DNA of 32,277 bases from Oscillospiraceae bacterium. Lineage in GTDB: Bacteria; Bacillota; Clostridia; Oscillospirales; Oscillospiraceae. The first letter of the stretch is position 1, and every line of letters starts with the position of its first letter. This document shows, piece after piece, positions 7,738 through 16,750 of the stretch. The stretch lies in contig CACWIS010000021.1 in assembly GCA_902761055.1 (NCBI GenBank), forward strand, positions 1 through 32,277. The letters run 5' to 3'. The translations under genes were made by a program, and so were the position numbers. The notes beneath the pieces are model-generated. The model searched no databases, was not told where the DNA came from, and was given only the letters and a program-made list of their open reading frames with translations.

Positions 7738-9321
7738 TCACGTTCCGCTCGCGCCGTAGTTCGAGAGCACGCGGGCCGAGGGGTCGGAAACGCGGCAGCC
7801 CTCCCAGTCCGGGTTCGGCATCCAGAAGTCGGCGATCATCTCCGCCTGGCCGGGGTAGTGCTTTTCGAAAAGGTCGCGGTAGAGCAGGCTCTCCTTCGTG
7901 AAGGGCGGGCGGTAGGAATAGCGCGCGCAGCCCTTTCGGAAGTCCTCGTCGCTGTAGACGGTCTCGGCATAGGCCTTGAGATCGTCCACCATCGAGTGGC
8001 CGACCGCGTCGGAGAAGGCGGCCTTCTGCCGCCAGAGGATCTCGTCGGGCAGGATAGCATCCTTTTCGAAGGCGTGCCGCAGCAGATATTTGCCCATGTT
8101 GTAGCGGTTGAGCTTCAGCTCCGGGTCGATGCGCATGACGGTGCGCACGAAATCGAGGTCGCCGAAGGGCACGCGCGCCTCGAGCGAGTTGACGGAGATG
8201 CAGCGGTCGGCGCGCAGCACGTCGTACATGTGCAGCTCGTCGATGCGCTTTTTGCTCTCCTGCTGGAAGGCCTCCGCCGAGGGGGCGAAGTCCGTGTACT
8301 TGTAACCGAACAGCTCGTCGGAGATCTCGCCCGTGAGCAGGACGCGCACGTCGGTCGTCTCGTGGATGGCCTTGCAGCACAGATACATGCCCAGGCTCGC
8401 GCGGATTGTCGTGATGTCCCAGGTCCCGAGCAGGCAGACCACCTCGTCGAGCGCGGCGAGCACGTCCTCGCGCGTCATGTGGAAGGCCGTATGCTCCGCG
8501 CCGATGTAGTCGGCGGCGATCTGCGCGTATTTCAGGTCGATCGGGTCGAGGTCCATGCCGATGGCGAAGGTGCGGATCCTGCGGCCCAGCAGCTTCGCCG
8601 AGATCGCGCACACGAGGCTGGAATCGAGGCCGCCGGAGAGCAGGAAGCCCAGCGGCGCGTCCGCGTCGAGGCGCTTTTCCACGCCGGCGATCAGCTTTTC
8701 GCGGATCGCGGCGCAGACGCTCTCGAGATCGTCGGGCGAATACGCGTCCACCGTGGTCAGATCGGCGTAGCGCACGAAGCGCGCGCCGTCGTAGTAATGC
8801 CCCGGCGGGAAGGGCAGGATCTTCGCGCACAGGCCCATGAGGTTCTGCGCCTCGCTGGCGAAGGCGATCGCGCCGTCGTCGAGATAGCCGTAGTACAGCG
8901 GCCGGATGCCGATGGGGTCGCGCGCGGCGATCAGGACGTCCCGCTCGCCGTCGTAGAGGATCAGGGCGAACTCGGCGTCGAGCCGCTCGAACATCCCGAG
9001 ACCGTACTGCTCGTAGAGCGGGAGCAGCAGCTCGCAGTCCGAGCCGCTGGCGAAGGAATAGCCCTTCGCCTCCAGCGCCCGGCGCTGCGCGCGCCAGCCG
9101 TAGAGCTCGCCGTTGCAGACGACCTTGTTCTTCCCGCGCGAGAAGGGCTGCATGCCCTCGTCGTGCAGGCCCATGATCGCGAGGCGGTGGAAGCAGAGAA
9201 GCCCGCTGCCCGCGCGCTCGATGCGCGTGTCGTCCGGACCGCGCGACTTCGTCCGGTCAAAGTACGGCCGGATCTGCTCGGCGCCGAAGCGCGGGGAGAG
9301 AAAACCCATAACGCAGCACAT
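7738..9321 (-). CDS. asnB: Asparagine synthase (glutamine-hydrolysing)
   Basis: Makes asparagine from aspartate, ATP and the amide of glutamine. The product is 527 residues. The mature N-terminal nucleophile is Cys2 (MCCVMGFLSP), followed by FHRLAIMGLHDEGMQPF and CNGELY of the class II glutaminase domain. The synthetase domain has the PP-loop LLSGGLDSSLV near residue 230. The residue after the catalytic cysteine is Cys instead of the usual Gly, and the protein is shorter than E. coli AsnB. A T-box leader with an AAC specifier precedes it, which supports asparagine synthesis rather than another AsnB-like reaction. The start follows CGGAGGTG. Confidence 0.94.
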   Translation of the reverse strand: MCCVMGFLSPRFGAEQIRPYFDRTKSRGPDDTRIERAGSGLLCFHRLAIMGLHDEGMQPFSRGKNKVVCNGELYGWRAQRRALEAKGYSFASGSDCELLLPLYEQYGLGMFERLDAEFALILYDGERDVLIAARDPIGIRPLYYGYLDDGAIAFASEAQNLMGLCAKILPFPPGHYYDGARFVRYADLTTVDAYSPDDLESVCAAIREKLIAGVEKRLDADAPLGFLLSGGLDSSLVCAISAKLLGRRIRTFAIGMDLDPIDLKYAQIAADYIGAEHTAFHMTREDVLAALDEVVCLLGTWDITTIRASLGMYLCCKAIHETTDVRVLLTGEISDELFGYKYTDFAPSAEAFQQESKKRIDELHMYDVLRADRCISVNSLEARVPFGDLDFVRTVMRIDPELKLNRYNMGKYLLRHAFEKDAILPDEILWRQKAAFSDAVGHSMVDDLKAYAETVYSDEDFRKGCARYSYRPPFTKESLLYRDLFEKHYPGQAEMIADFWMPNPDWEGCRVSDPSARVLSNYGASGT

Positions 9322-9345
9322 GAAAAAAGCACCTCCGAATTTTAT

Positions 9346-9616
9346 CGCAGCTCGTCCTGTTTCAAAAGGACGGATCGCTGCGCATCCGTGGTGCCACCTT
9401 TTTTACCGCCGAAGCGGTCACTCGTCGGGGTCAAGCAACCCCCCGCCCCCGTAACGCCGGGCCTGCGGCGCCCCTACTTGCTCTGCGGGAGCTTTCGGTT
9501 TGCGGCTCCGGAGTGTTCCCGTTCGGAAGCGCCCGCGCCGGGCTCTCAGCTCCCCCGGCTCTCTGTGGCGGCTTTCTTCCGCGGCCTGTCTCCATCCATG
9601 CCTTTGCTTTATTGAT
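9346..9616 (-). promoter_or_regulatory. T-box leader of asnB, tRNA-Asn type
   Basis: On the minus strand the T-box AAGGTGGCACCACG lies at 9400-9387. AAAAGG upstream of it can pair with CCTTTT, and CGGAT with ATCCG, giving the classic antiterminator with the NCCA-binding bulge. The competing hairpin is CGCAGC...GTCCT / AGGAC..GCTGCG (9382-9346). Stem I carries the conserved AGAGAG...GCTGAGAGCCCGG region. The likely specifier codon is AAC (9517-9515), followed by ACTCCGGAG as in other T-boxes. Uncharged tRNA-Asn should raise asnB expression. The competing hairpin lacks a U run, see findings. The 5' end is an estimate from the -10 box. Confidence 0.87.
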
Positions 9617-9622
9617 GCTGAA

Positions 9623-9689
9623 AGCATAGCACAGCCGCGCGGAAAAATATAATACCTGTCGCATGCGGCCTTTCATACGTTTTTCGTAT
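9623..9689 (-). promoter_or_regulatory. asnB promoter with LysR-type palindrome
   Basis: The palindrome ATACG-N5-CGTAT occupies 9675-9689 (centre 9682). On the minus strand an extended -10, TGC-TATGCT, lies at 9628-9623, exactly 54 bp from the palindrome centre. The -35 position is AT-rich without a TTGACA match. The same arrangement occurs at glnA and upstream of the 20-residue ORF. Also in the gap between asnB and amtB (9322-9871): the T-box leader and the amtB promoter; I see no gene there. Confidence 0.68.
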
Positions 9690-9743
9690 CATAGGACGCG
9701 AACGGGGGTGGACGCGCCGCCATTCGCGGATCGTTCCGTTTCC

Positions 9744-9797
9744 ATAGGAAAGCGGTATCCCGCTTTGCTTGACTTCGCGCCGTCCCTCCGCTATAAT
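9744..9797 (+). promoter_or_regulatory. amtB promoter with degenerate palindrome
   Basis: A near-consensus promoter, TTGACT (9769-9774), 17 bp, TATAAT (9792-9797), drives amtB. Just upstream is ATAGG-N5-GGTAT (9744-9758), a degenerate copy of the ATACG-N5-CGTAT box that keeps the preceding TTTCC seen at the pyrG and glmS copies. The distance to the -10 is 41 bp, unlike the 54 bp at asnB and glnA, so regulation may differ in sign. The transcript has a leader of about 70 bases in which I see no clear structure. Confidence 0.65.
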
Positions 9798-9871
9798 GCG
9801 CGGCATAAACGGACGGCAAAGGCAGGCGCGGCGCGCGGGTCTTTGCTTTTCCCTTTTCGGAGGTGCTTGGG

Positions 9872-11554
9872 ATGAGTATGTCGATCTGGTTTCTTGTCGG
9901 CGCGATCCTGGTGTTTTTCATGCAGTGCGGCTTTGCCATGGTGGAGACCGGCTTCACCCGGGCCAAGAACGCCGGCAACATCATTATGAAAAATCTGATG
10001 GACTTCTGCATCGGGACGGTGATGTTCTTCCTGCTCGGCTACGGGCTGATGATGGGACGGCACGGCGCATACGGTCTGATCGGGCGGCCGGACTGGAGCA
10101 TGCTTTCGGACTTCGCCGGTTTTGACTGGTCCGCTTTTGTGTTTCAGCTCGTGTTCTGCGCCACGGCGGCGACCATCGTCTCCGGCGCGATGGCGGAGCG
10201 GACGCGTTTTTCGGCCTACTGCCTGTATTCGGCGCTGATCAGTCTGCTGATCTACCCGATCGAGGCCGGCTGGGTCTGGGGCGGCGGCTGGCTGAGCCGG
10301 CTGGGCTTCATCGACTTCGCCGGCTCCTGCGTCATCCACATGGTCGGCGGTCTGTCTGCGCTGGTCGGGGCGGTGATCCTCGGCCCGCGGATCGGGAAAT
10401 ATACGAAGGGAAAGGACGGGAAGCTCGTCTCAAACGCGATCCCCGGCCATTCCGTCACGCTCGGCGCGCTGGGCGTGTTCATCCTGTGGTTTGCCTGGTA
10501 CGGCTTCAACGGCGCGGCGGCGGCCGACGCCGGGGAGCTGGCGAGGATCTTCGGCACGACGACGATCGCGCCGGCGCTCGCCACCGTCAGCTGCATGCTG
10601 TTTACCTGGAAAAAGAACGGCAAGCCCGACGTCTCGATGTGTCTCAACGCCTCGCTCGCCGGACTGGTCGCCGTCACGGCGGGCTGCGCCAGCGTCGACG
10701 CGCTCGGCGCGGCCGTCATCGGCATCGTGTCCGGCATCCTGGTTGATCTGGCCGTGGAGCTGCTGGATGTCCGCTTCCATGTGGACGATCCGGTCGGCGC
10801 GGTGGCGGTCCACGGCGTCAACGGGATCTGGGGCACGCTGGCGGTCGGCCTTTTCGCCTGCAACGAGAACTACGGCTCCAGGGGACTGTTCTACGGCGGC
10901 GGGCTGCGCCAGCTCGGCGTACAGTGCCTCGCCGTCGTGACGATCGGCGCTTACACGGTCCTGAGCATGATCCTGATCTTCAAGCTCATCCGGGCGACCG
11001 TCGGGCTGCGGGCCGGCGCGGAGGAGGAGATCGAGGGGCTGGACGTGACCGAACACGGCCTTGCCAGCGCCTATGCGGATTTCCTCCCCATCGAGTCGAC
11101 GCTCGGCATCCGTTCCGACGGGCCGGTCGACACGGAGGGGCTGAGCCCCTTCCCGCTCACGCTGTCCTCCGGGCTGCACGAAACGCCCGTGGGCCGGAAG
11201 CGCTACACGCTCGTGCGCATCCTCTGCGACGCGGATCGTTTCGGGACGCTGCGCGACACGATGGCGAGCATCGGCGTGACCGGAATGACCGTGACGAACG
11301 TGATGGGCTGCGGCACGCAGAAGGGCAAGAGCGGCCAGTACCGCGGCATTGAAATGAGCATGCATCTCACGCCGAAGCTGCAGGTCGATATCGTCGTGTC
11401 CAAGGTCGAGCCCGGGCTTGTCGTCGCGGCGGCCAACGCGGCGCTGCACACCGGCGAGATCGGAGACGGAAAGATCTTCGTCTGCGACGTGGAGGACGTC
11501 GTCCGCATCCGCACGGGCGAATCCGGCTACGACGCGCTGCAGATCGCAGAATGA
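9872..11554 (+). CDS. amtB: Ammonium transporter AmtB fused to a P-II (GlnB) domain
   Basis: Product of 560 residues. Residues 1 to about 385 are an Amt/Mep channel of about eleven membrane helices: MQCGFAMVETGFTRAKNAGN at the front, GWVWGGGWL, FAGSCVIHMVGG (first pore histidine) and DDPVGAVAVHGVNGIWG (second histidine). After a linker, residues about 445-555 are a complete P-II signal protein: TLVRILCDADRF, VTGMTVTNVMGCGTQKG, QYRGIE and GEIGDGKIFV..VEDVVRIRTGE. P-II normally blocks AmtB by inserting its T-loop into the pore, so the fusion tethers the inhibitor. The tyrosine at the E. coli Y51 position is Met. The ATG at 9872 is 8 bases after GGAGG; a GTG at 9863 is inside that ribosome site. 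Confidence 0.94.
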   Translation: MSMSIWFLVGAILVFFMQCGFAMVETGFTRAKNAGNIIMKNLMDFCIGTVMFFLLGYGLMMGRHGAYGLIGRPDWSMLSDFAGFDWSAFVFQLVFCATAATIVSGAMAERTRFSAYCLYSALISLLIYPIEAGWVWGGGWLSRLGFIDFAGSCVIHMVGGLSALVGAVILGPRIGKYTKGKDGKLVSNAIPGHSVTLGALGVFILWFAWYGFNGAAAADAGELARIFGTTTIAPALATVSCMLFTWKKNGKPDVSMCLNASLAGLVAVTAGCASVDALGAAVIGIVSGILVDLAVELLDVRFHVDDPVGAVAVHGVNGIWGTLAVGLFACNENYGSRGLFYGGGLRQLGVQCLAVVTIGAYTVLSMILIFKLIRATVGLRAGAEEEIEGLDVTEHGLASAYADFLPIESTLGIRSDGPVDTEGLSPFPLTLSSGLHETPVGRKRYTLVRILCDADRFGTLRDTMASIGVTGMTVTNVMGCGTQKGKSGQYRGIEMSMHLTPKLQVDIVVSKVEPGLVVAAANAALHTGEIGDGKIFVCDVEDVVRIRTGESGYDALQIAE

Positions 11555-11579
11555 GCTTTTTCGGATCATAGCAAAGAGC

Positions 11580-11663
11580 TTGCCATTTCCATACGAAAAA
11601 GCTATGAAAGCGGCGCTGGCCGGGGCCGCGGGCGTTGATGCCGCCGGGCCGCCGTGCTACAAT
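11580..11663 (+). promoter_or_regulatory. glmS promoter region with degenerate palindrome
   Basis: An extended -10, TGC-TACAAT (11658-11663), lies about 37 bp before the glmS start. ATACG-AAAAA-GCTAT (11591-11605), centred 60 bp upstream of it, resembles the boxes at asnB and glnA but matches only partly. A second possible promoter, TTGCCA (11580-11585), 17 bp, TATGAA (11603-11608), overlaps this box, in which case the box could be a repressor site. The short leader leaves no room for a glmS ribozyme. Confidence 0.45.
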
Positions 11664-11699
11664 GCTTTCTGTGATTTTTCAACCGGGAGGGATGACGCC

Positions 11700-13538
11700 A
11701 TGTGCGGGATCGTCGGATATACGGGGCGGGAACAGGCCGCGCCCATCCTGCTCGACGGGCTGGAGCATCTGGAATACCGCGGCTATGACTCGGCCGGGAT
11801 CGCGGTGCTCTCGCCGGACAAGGGGCTGCAGGTCCGCAAGGCCAAGGGCCGGCTGAAGGTGCTGGAGGCGCTGACGGACGGCGGCAGGAGCCTTCGCGGC
11901 ACGATGGGCGTGGGGCACACGCGCTGGGCCACGCACGGCGAGCCGAACGACGTCAACTCCCACCCGCATCTGAGCGAGGACGAGCGGATCGCCGTCGTGC
12001 ACAACGGCATCATCGAAAACTACGTCGAGCTCAAGAGCTTCCTCATCTCCTCGGGCGTCAGCTTCCGCTCGGAGACGGACACGGAGGTCGTCGCGCAGCT
12101 GCTCGGTTACTACTACCGCCGCTGCGGCAGCATCCTCGACGCCGTCTACCGCGTGCTCGACCGCATCGAGGGCGCCTACGCGCTGGGCATCCTGTGCGCC
12201 GATCTGCCCGACAGCTTCATCGCCGCGCGCAAGGACGCGCCGCTGCTGCTCGGCTACGGCGAGGGCTGCAGCTTCATCGCCTCGGACGTGACCGCGATGC
12301 TCAGGCACACGCGGGAGGTCGCTTATATGGAGGACGGCGAGGTCGCCGTCGTCTCCCCCGAAAGGATCGTCGTATACAACGCGCTCGGCGCGGAGGTGGA
12401 AAAAGAGCACCACACCGTCGACTGGGACGTCAGCGACGCGGAAAAGGGCGGTTACGCGCACTTCATGTTCAAGGAGATCATGGAGCAGCCCGAGGCCATC
12501 CGCAAGACCGTCTCCCCGCGCGTCCGCGAGCGGCGCATCGTCTTCGACGAGCTGAAAATGAGCGACGAGGAGCTGCGCGGGATCGACAAGCTCTATATCG
12601 TCGCCTGCGGCTCGAGCTATCACGTGGGCATGGTCGGCAAATACAATCTCGAGCGGCTGCTGCGCATGCAGGTCGACATCGCGCTGGCCTCGGAGTTCCG
12701 CTACGCCGATCCGCTGGTCGACGAAAAAACGCTCGTGATTGTCATCAGCCAGTCCGGCGAGACGCTCGACACGATGGCCGCGCTGCGCAAGGCGAAATCG
12801 CTCGGCGCGCGCATCCTCTCGATCGTCAACGTTGTCGGCAGCTCGATCGCGCGCGAGAGCGACGACGTGCTCTACACCTGGGCCGGGCCGGAGATCGCCG
12901 TGGCGACGACGAAGGCCTACAGCACGCAGCTCGTGCTGCTGGACATGTTCGGGATCTATCTCGCGGAGCTGCTCGGCAGGCTCCCGCCGGAGGCCTACGA
13001 CGAGCTGATCGGCGAGCTGCTGGCGCTGCCGGCCAAGATGGAGAGCGTGCTGGAGGACACCGAGAAGATCAAATATCTCGCTTCCCGCTCCTTCAACCGC
13101 GACTCGATCTTCTTCATCGGGCGCAACCTCGACTACGCGCTCGGCCTCGAGGGGAGCCTGAAGCTCAAGGAGATCTCCTACGTCCACTGCGAGGCCTACG
13201 CGGCCGGCGAGCTCAAGCACGGGACGATCTCGCTGATCGTGGACGGGACGCTGGTGGTGGCGCTGTGCACCTACAAGGCGCTGTTCGACAAGAGCGTTTC
13301 GAACATCGTGGAGGTCCAGTCCCGCGGGGCGGACGTGATCGCCCTGACGGACGAGAGCCTGGCCGACACGCTCTCGAAGACCGTCCCGAACATCCTCACG
13401 ATCCCCGACACGCATCCGATCTTCGCGCCCTCGCTCGGCGTGGTGCCGCTGCAGATCTTCGCCTACTACGTCGCGCTGCAGCGCGGCTGCGACATCGACA
13501 AGCCGCGCAACCTCGCCAAGAGCGTCACCGTGGAATGA
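11700..13538 (+). CDS. glmS: Glutamine:fructose-6-phosphate aminotransferase (isomerizing)
   Basis: Makes glucosamine-6-phosphate from fructose-6-phosphate and glutamine, the first step to UDP-GlcNAc and peptidoglycan. The product is 612 residues, typical. The class II glutaminase domain starts with the nucleophile Cys2 (MCGIVGYTGRE), with GHTRWATHGEPNDVNSHPH and HNGIIENY following. Two SIS sugar-isomerase domains carry ACGSSYHVG near residue 305 and SRSFNRDSIFFIGRN. The C-terminus DKPRNLAKSVTVE is diagnostic. The start is fixed by the catalytic cysteine and by GGGAGG nine bases upstream. The glnA control box starts on the stop codon itself and no terminator is visible, so some read-through into glnA is likely. 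Confidence 0.97.
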   Translation: MCGIVGYTGREQAAPILLDGLEHLEYRGYDSAGIAVLSPDKGLQVRKAKGRLKVLEALTDGGRSLRGTMGVGHTRWATHGEPNDVNSHPHLSEDERIAVVHNGIIENYVELKSFLISSGVSFRSETDTEVVAQLLGYYYRRCGSILDAVYRVLDRIEGAYALGILCADLPDSFIAARKDAPLLLGYGEGCSFIASDVTAMLRHTREVAYMEDGEVAVVSPERIVVYNALGAEVEKEHHTVDWDVSDAEKGGYAHFMFKEIMEQPEAIRKTVSPRVRERRIVFDELKMSDEELRGIDKLYIVACGSSYHVGMVGKYNLERLLRMQVDIALASEFRYADPLVDEKTLVIVISQSGETLDTMAALRKAKSLGARILSIVNVVGSSIARESDDVLYTWAGPEIAVATTKAYSTQLVLLDMFGIYLAELLGRLPPEAYDELIGELLALPAKMESVLEDTEKIKYLASRSFNRDSIFFIGRNLDYALGLEGSLKLKEISYVHCEAYAAGELKHGTISLIVDGTLVVALCTYKALFDKSVSNIVEVQSRGADVIALTDESLADTLSKTVPNILTIPDTHPIFAPSLGVVPLQIFAYYVALQRGCDIDKPRNLAKSVTVE

Positions 13539-13604
13539 TACGCTTTTCGTATCGTTCCGCGTACAAACAACATATTTCCCAAGCCCGCGCCGCCGTGTTA
13601 TGCT
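13538..13604 (+). promoter_or_regulatory. glnA promoter with LysR-type palindrome
   Basis: ATACG-CTTTT-CGTAT occupies 13538-13552 (centre 13545) and starts on the last base of the glmS stop codon. The extended -10, TGT-TATGCT, begins at 13599, 54 bp downstream of the centre, and no good -35 is present. A weak -35 plus a box about 65 bp upstream of the start point is the usual arrangement for LysR activation. The spacing equals that at asnB to the base. Confidence 0.68.
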
Positions 13605-13631
13605 TCGGAGCGGGGAGTGCAAGAGTTTTCG

Positions 13632-13664
13632 GGGCTGCCGGTCCTGTTTTTCAGACGGCAGCCC
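13632..13664 (+). promoter_or_regulatory. Hairpin in the glnA leader
   Basis: GGGCTGCCG (13632-13640) pairs perfectly with CGGCAGCCC (13656-13664) around a 15-base loop. T5 follows seven bases later, just before the AAGGAGG ribosome site of glnA. It is inside the transcript predicted from the -10 at 13599. It could be an attenuator or a protein or small-RNA target. I do not recognise a known riboswitch. Confidence 0.6.
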
Positions 13665-13691
13665 GATCCGTTTTTATAAGGAGGAATCACG

Positions 13692-15782
<2,091 letters not shown>

Positions 15783-15797
15783 GCGCATGACAAGGAA

Positions 15798-15829
15798 CCA
15801 GGGACGCGTTTCACGTCCCTGGTTTTTTT
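15798..15829 (+). terminator. Terminator of glnA
   Basis: CCAGGGACG (15798-15806) pairs with CGTCCCTGG (15814-15822), loop CGTTTCA, followed by seven T. This is a standard intrinsic terminator 16 bp after the glnA stop. Confidence 0.93.
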
Positions 15830-15842
15830 ATCGGAATATGAC

Positions 15843-15876
15843 AAGCCCCGCTCCTGTCAGCGCAAGAGCGGGGCTT
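15843..15876. repeat. Long GC hairpin without a U run
   Basis: AAGCCCCGCTC (15843-15853) is perfectly complementary to GAGCGGGGCTT (15866-15876), with a 12-base loop. Neither strand has a following T run, so it is not a clear intrinsic terminator. It would form the 3' part of the minus-strand transcript that carries the 20-residue ORF and could stabilise it. Confidence 0.55.
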
Positions 15877-15916
15877 AATCGTCAGTCTGGATCTTCCGTC
15901 TTGTCATCGGCGCGTC

Positions 15917-15979
15917 TCAGCCTCTGCCGTGAATGAACGTGACGTACAGCTCCTCGAGCAGAACGGATACCTTTTTCAT
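15917..15979 (-). CDS. Putative 20-residue peptide (MKKVSVLLEELYVTFIHGRG)
   Basis: This ORF has ATG at 15979, TGA at 15917-15919 and a GAAGGAAA ribosome site about 7 bases upstream. It lies in the 329-bp gap between glnA and the GNAT gene, which otherwise holds only a terminator and hairpins. A promoter with a LysR-type box and the 54-bp spacing seen at asnB and glnA lies about 60 bp upstream. A small regulatory peptide or an RNA that only happens to contain this ORF are both possible. I do not recognise the peptide. Confidence 0.4.
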   Translation of the reverse strand: MKKVSVLLEELYVTFIHGRG

Positions 15980-16032
15980 GATCGTTTCCTTCTTTCGTTT
16001 TTTATTTCGTCCCTTTCCCCCGGGACGACTGT

Positions 16033-16099
16033 ATCGTAACACAGAACGACGAAAAAAGGAAATACATATCGCAAGAGCTTTATGATCTGAATTCCGTAT
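16033..16099 (-). promoter_or_regulatory. Promoter with LysR-type half-palindrome, tiny transcript
   Basis: Read on the minus strand, ATACG-GAATT-CAGAT (16099-16085, centre 16092) is followed 54 bp later by the extended -10 TGT-TACGAT (16038-16033). The sequence at the -35 position shares TATTTCC with the glnA promoter, and the CTGTGT before the -10 resembles asnB and glnA. One arm of the palindrome is intact and the other is degenerate. Confidence 0.5.
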
Positions 16100-16111
16100 G
16101 ATAAGTCGTCA

Positions 16112-16609
16112 TCAGAGAACTCGCTGAAAGTATTTGGACGCCCGGCCGTCCTCAACGAAATCCTCGCGCAGAACAAAGCCGTTCTTTTCGAGTACGCGGA
16201 TCGAGGCGGCGTTGTCGGAAAAGCAGAAGGCGCCGACGGTTTTCAGTGCGTATTTCCTGCGGGCGTCCTCCAGAAAGAGGGCGACCGCCGCGCTCGAGAT
16301 CCCCCGTCCCCAGAGAGCGGCTTCGAAGAGGCAGAAGCTCAGCATCGCGTTCGGCTCGTCGTCGGGATCGATGGCATAGCACCAGACGTCGCCGACGTAG
16401 ACGCCGTCGGCCAGGATCGTTCTGCCATAGCTTGCCGCGCCGGGCAGCAGGGTCTCCCGGTAGTCCGCAAGGGCCTCCCCGACGCTCTGCGCCTTCTGCG
16501 GCAGGACGGCCTTGATCCTCGGATCCTGCGCTTTTTCAAAATAGGTCCGGACCGTATCCTCCGTCCGGCTGCCCAGGCGGATGTCCATACGCGCCGCCTG
16601 TTCACTCAT
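16112..16609 (-). CDS. GNAT family N-acetyltransferase
   Basis: Product of 165 residues with the RimJ/RimL-like GNAT layout. It has GVYVGDVWCYAIDPDDEPNA, the acetyl-CoA region ALWGRGISSAAVALFLEDA and the C-terminal CFSDNAASIRVLEKNGFVL motif. The substrate cannot be predicted. Base composition is that of the chromosome, not of the element next to it. Its start codon lies within the att repeat of the element: before insertion it would have overlapped the guaA stop as ATGAGTGA, so it was probably the last gene of a pyrG-guaA-GNAT operon. An internal ATG at 16588 is an alternative start. Its upstream region now belongs to the element. Confidence 0.85.
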   Translation of the reverse strand: MSEQAARMDIRLGSRTEDTVRTYFEKAQDPRIKAVLPQKAQSVGEALADYRETLLPGAASYGRTILADGVYVGDVWCYAIDPDDEPNAMLSFCLFEAALWGRGISSAAVALFLEDARRKYALKTVGAFCFSDNAASIRVLEKNGFVLREDFVEDGRASKYFQRVL

Positions 16610-16614
16610 ATTCC
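16606..16614. repeat. attL core of the element
   Basis: TCATATTCC is shared with 25457-25465. It overlaps the start codon of the chromosomal GNAT gene. Joining the sequence to the left of this copy with guaA to the right of the other copy gives a complete guaA end, GAATATGAGTGA (read on the minus strand). Confidence 0.8.
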
Positions 16615-16631
16615 CTAACTAAACCTATGTC

Positions 16632-16648
16632 TTAAACATTTTTGTTAG
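16632..16648. promoter_or_regulatory. Distant copy of the XRE operator
   Basis: TTAAACATTTTTGTTAG at the left end of the element matches the four operators beside the XRE gene (24574-24687), and its core AAACATTTTTGTT is identical to one of them. It lies about 25 bp upstream of the chromosomal GNAT start codon. Confidence 0.55.
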
Positions 16649-16715
16649 GGTTTTCTGTTACGATTTGATTTCATTTGGTTTCAGCTGTCCATATTACATA
16701 GACTGTATCAGCTAA

Positions 16716-16750
16716 TGTTATCAAATTGTTATCACAGGAGTGTTATCAAA
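16716..16750. repeat. Left cluster of TGTTATCA repeats (putative Int arm sites)
   Basis: Three direct copies of TGTTATCA begin at 16716, 16727 and 16741; the last overlaps the stop codon of the tandem acetyltransferase. The right end of the element has three copies in the same orientation. Arm-type sites bound by the N-terminal domain of tyrosine integrases are the natural reading. Confidence 0.6.

Noticed and set aside
11555-11699. Possible glmS ribozyme upstream of glmS
   Set aside because: The likely -10 is only about 37 bp before the start codon and the ribozyme core sequences are not seen; even the whole gap is too short for a typical copy with a promoter.
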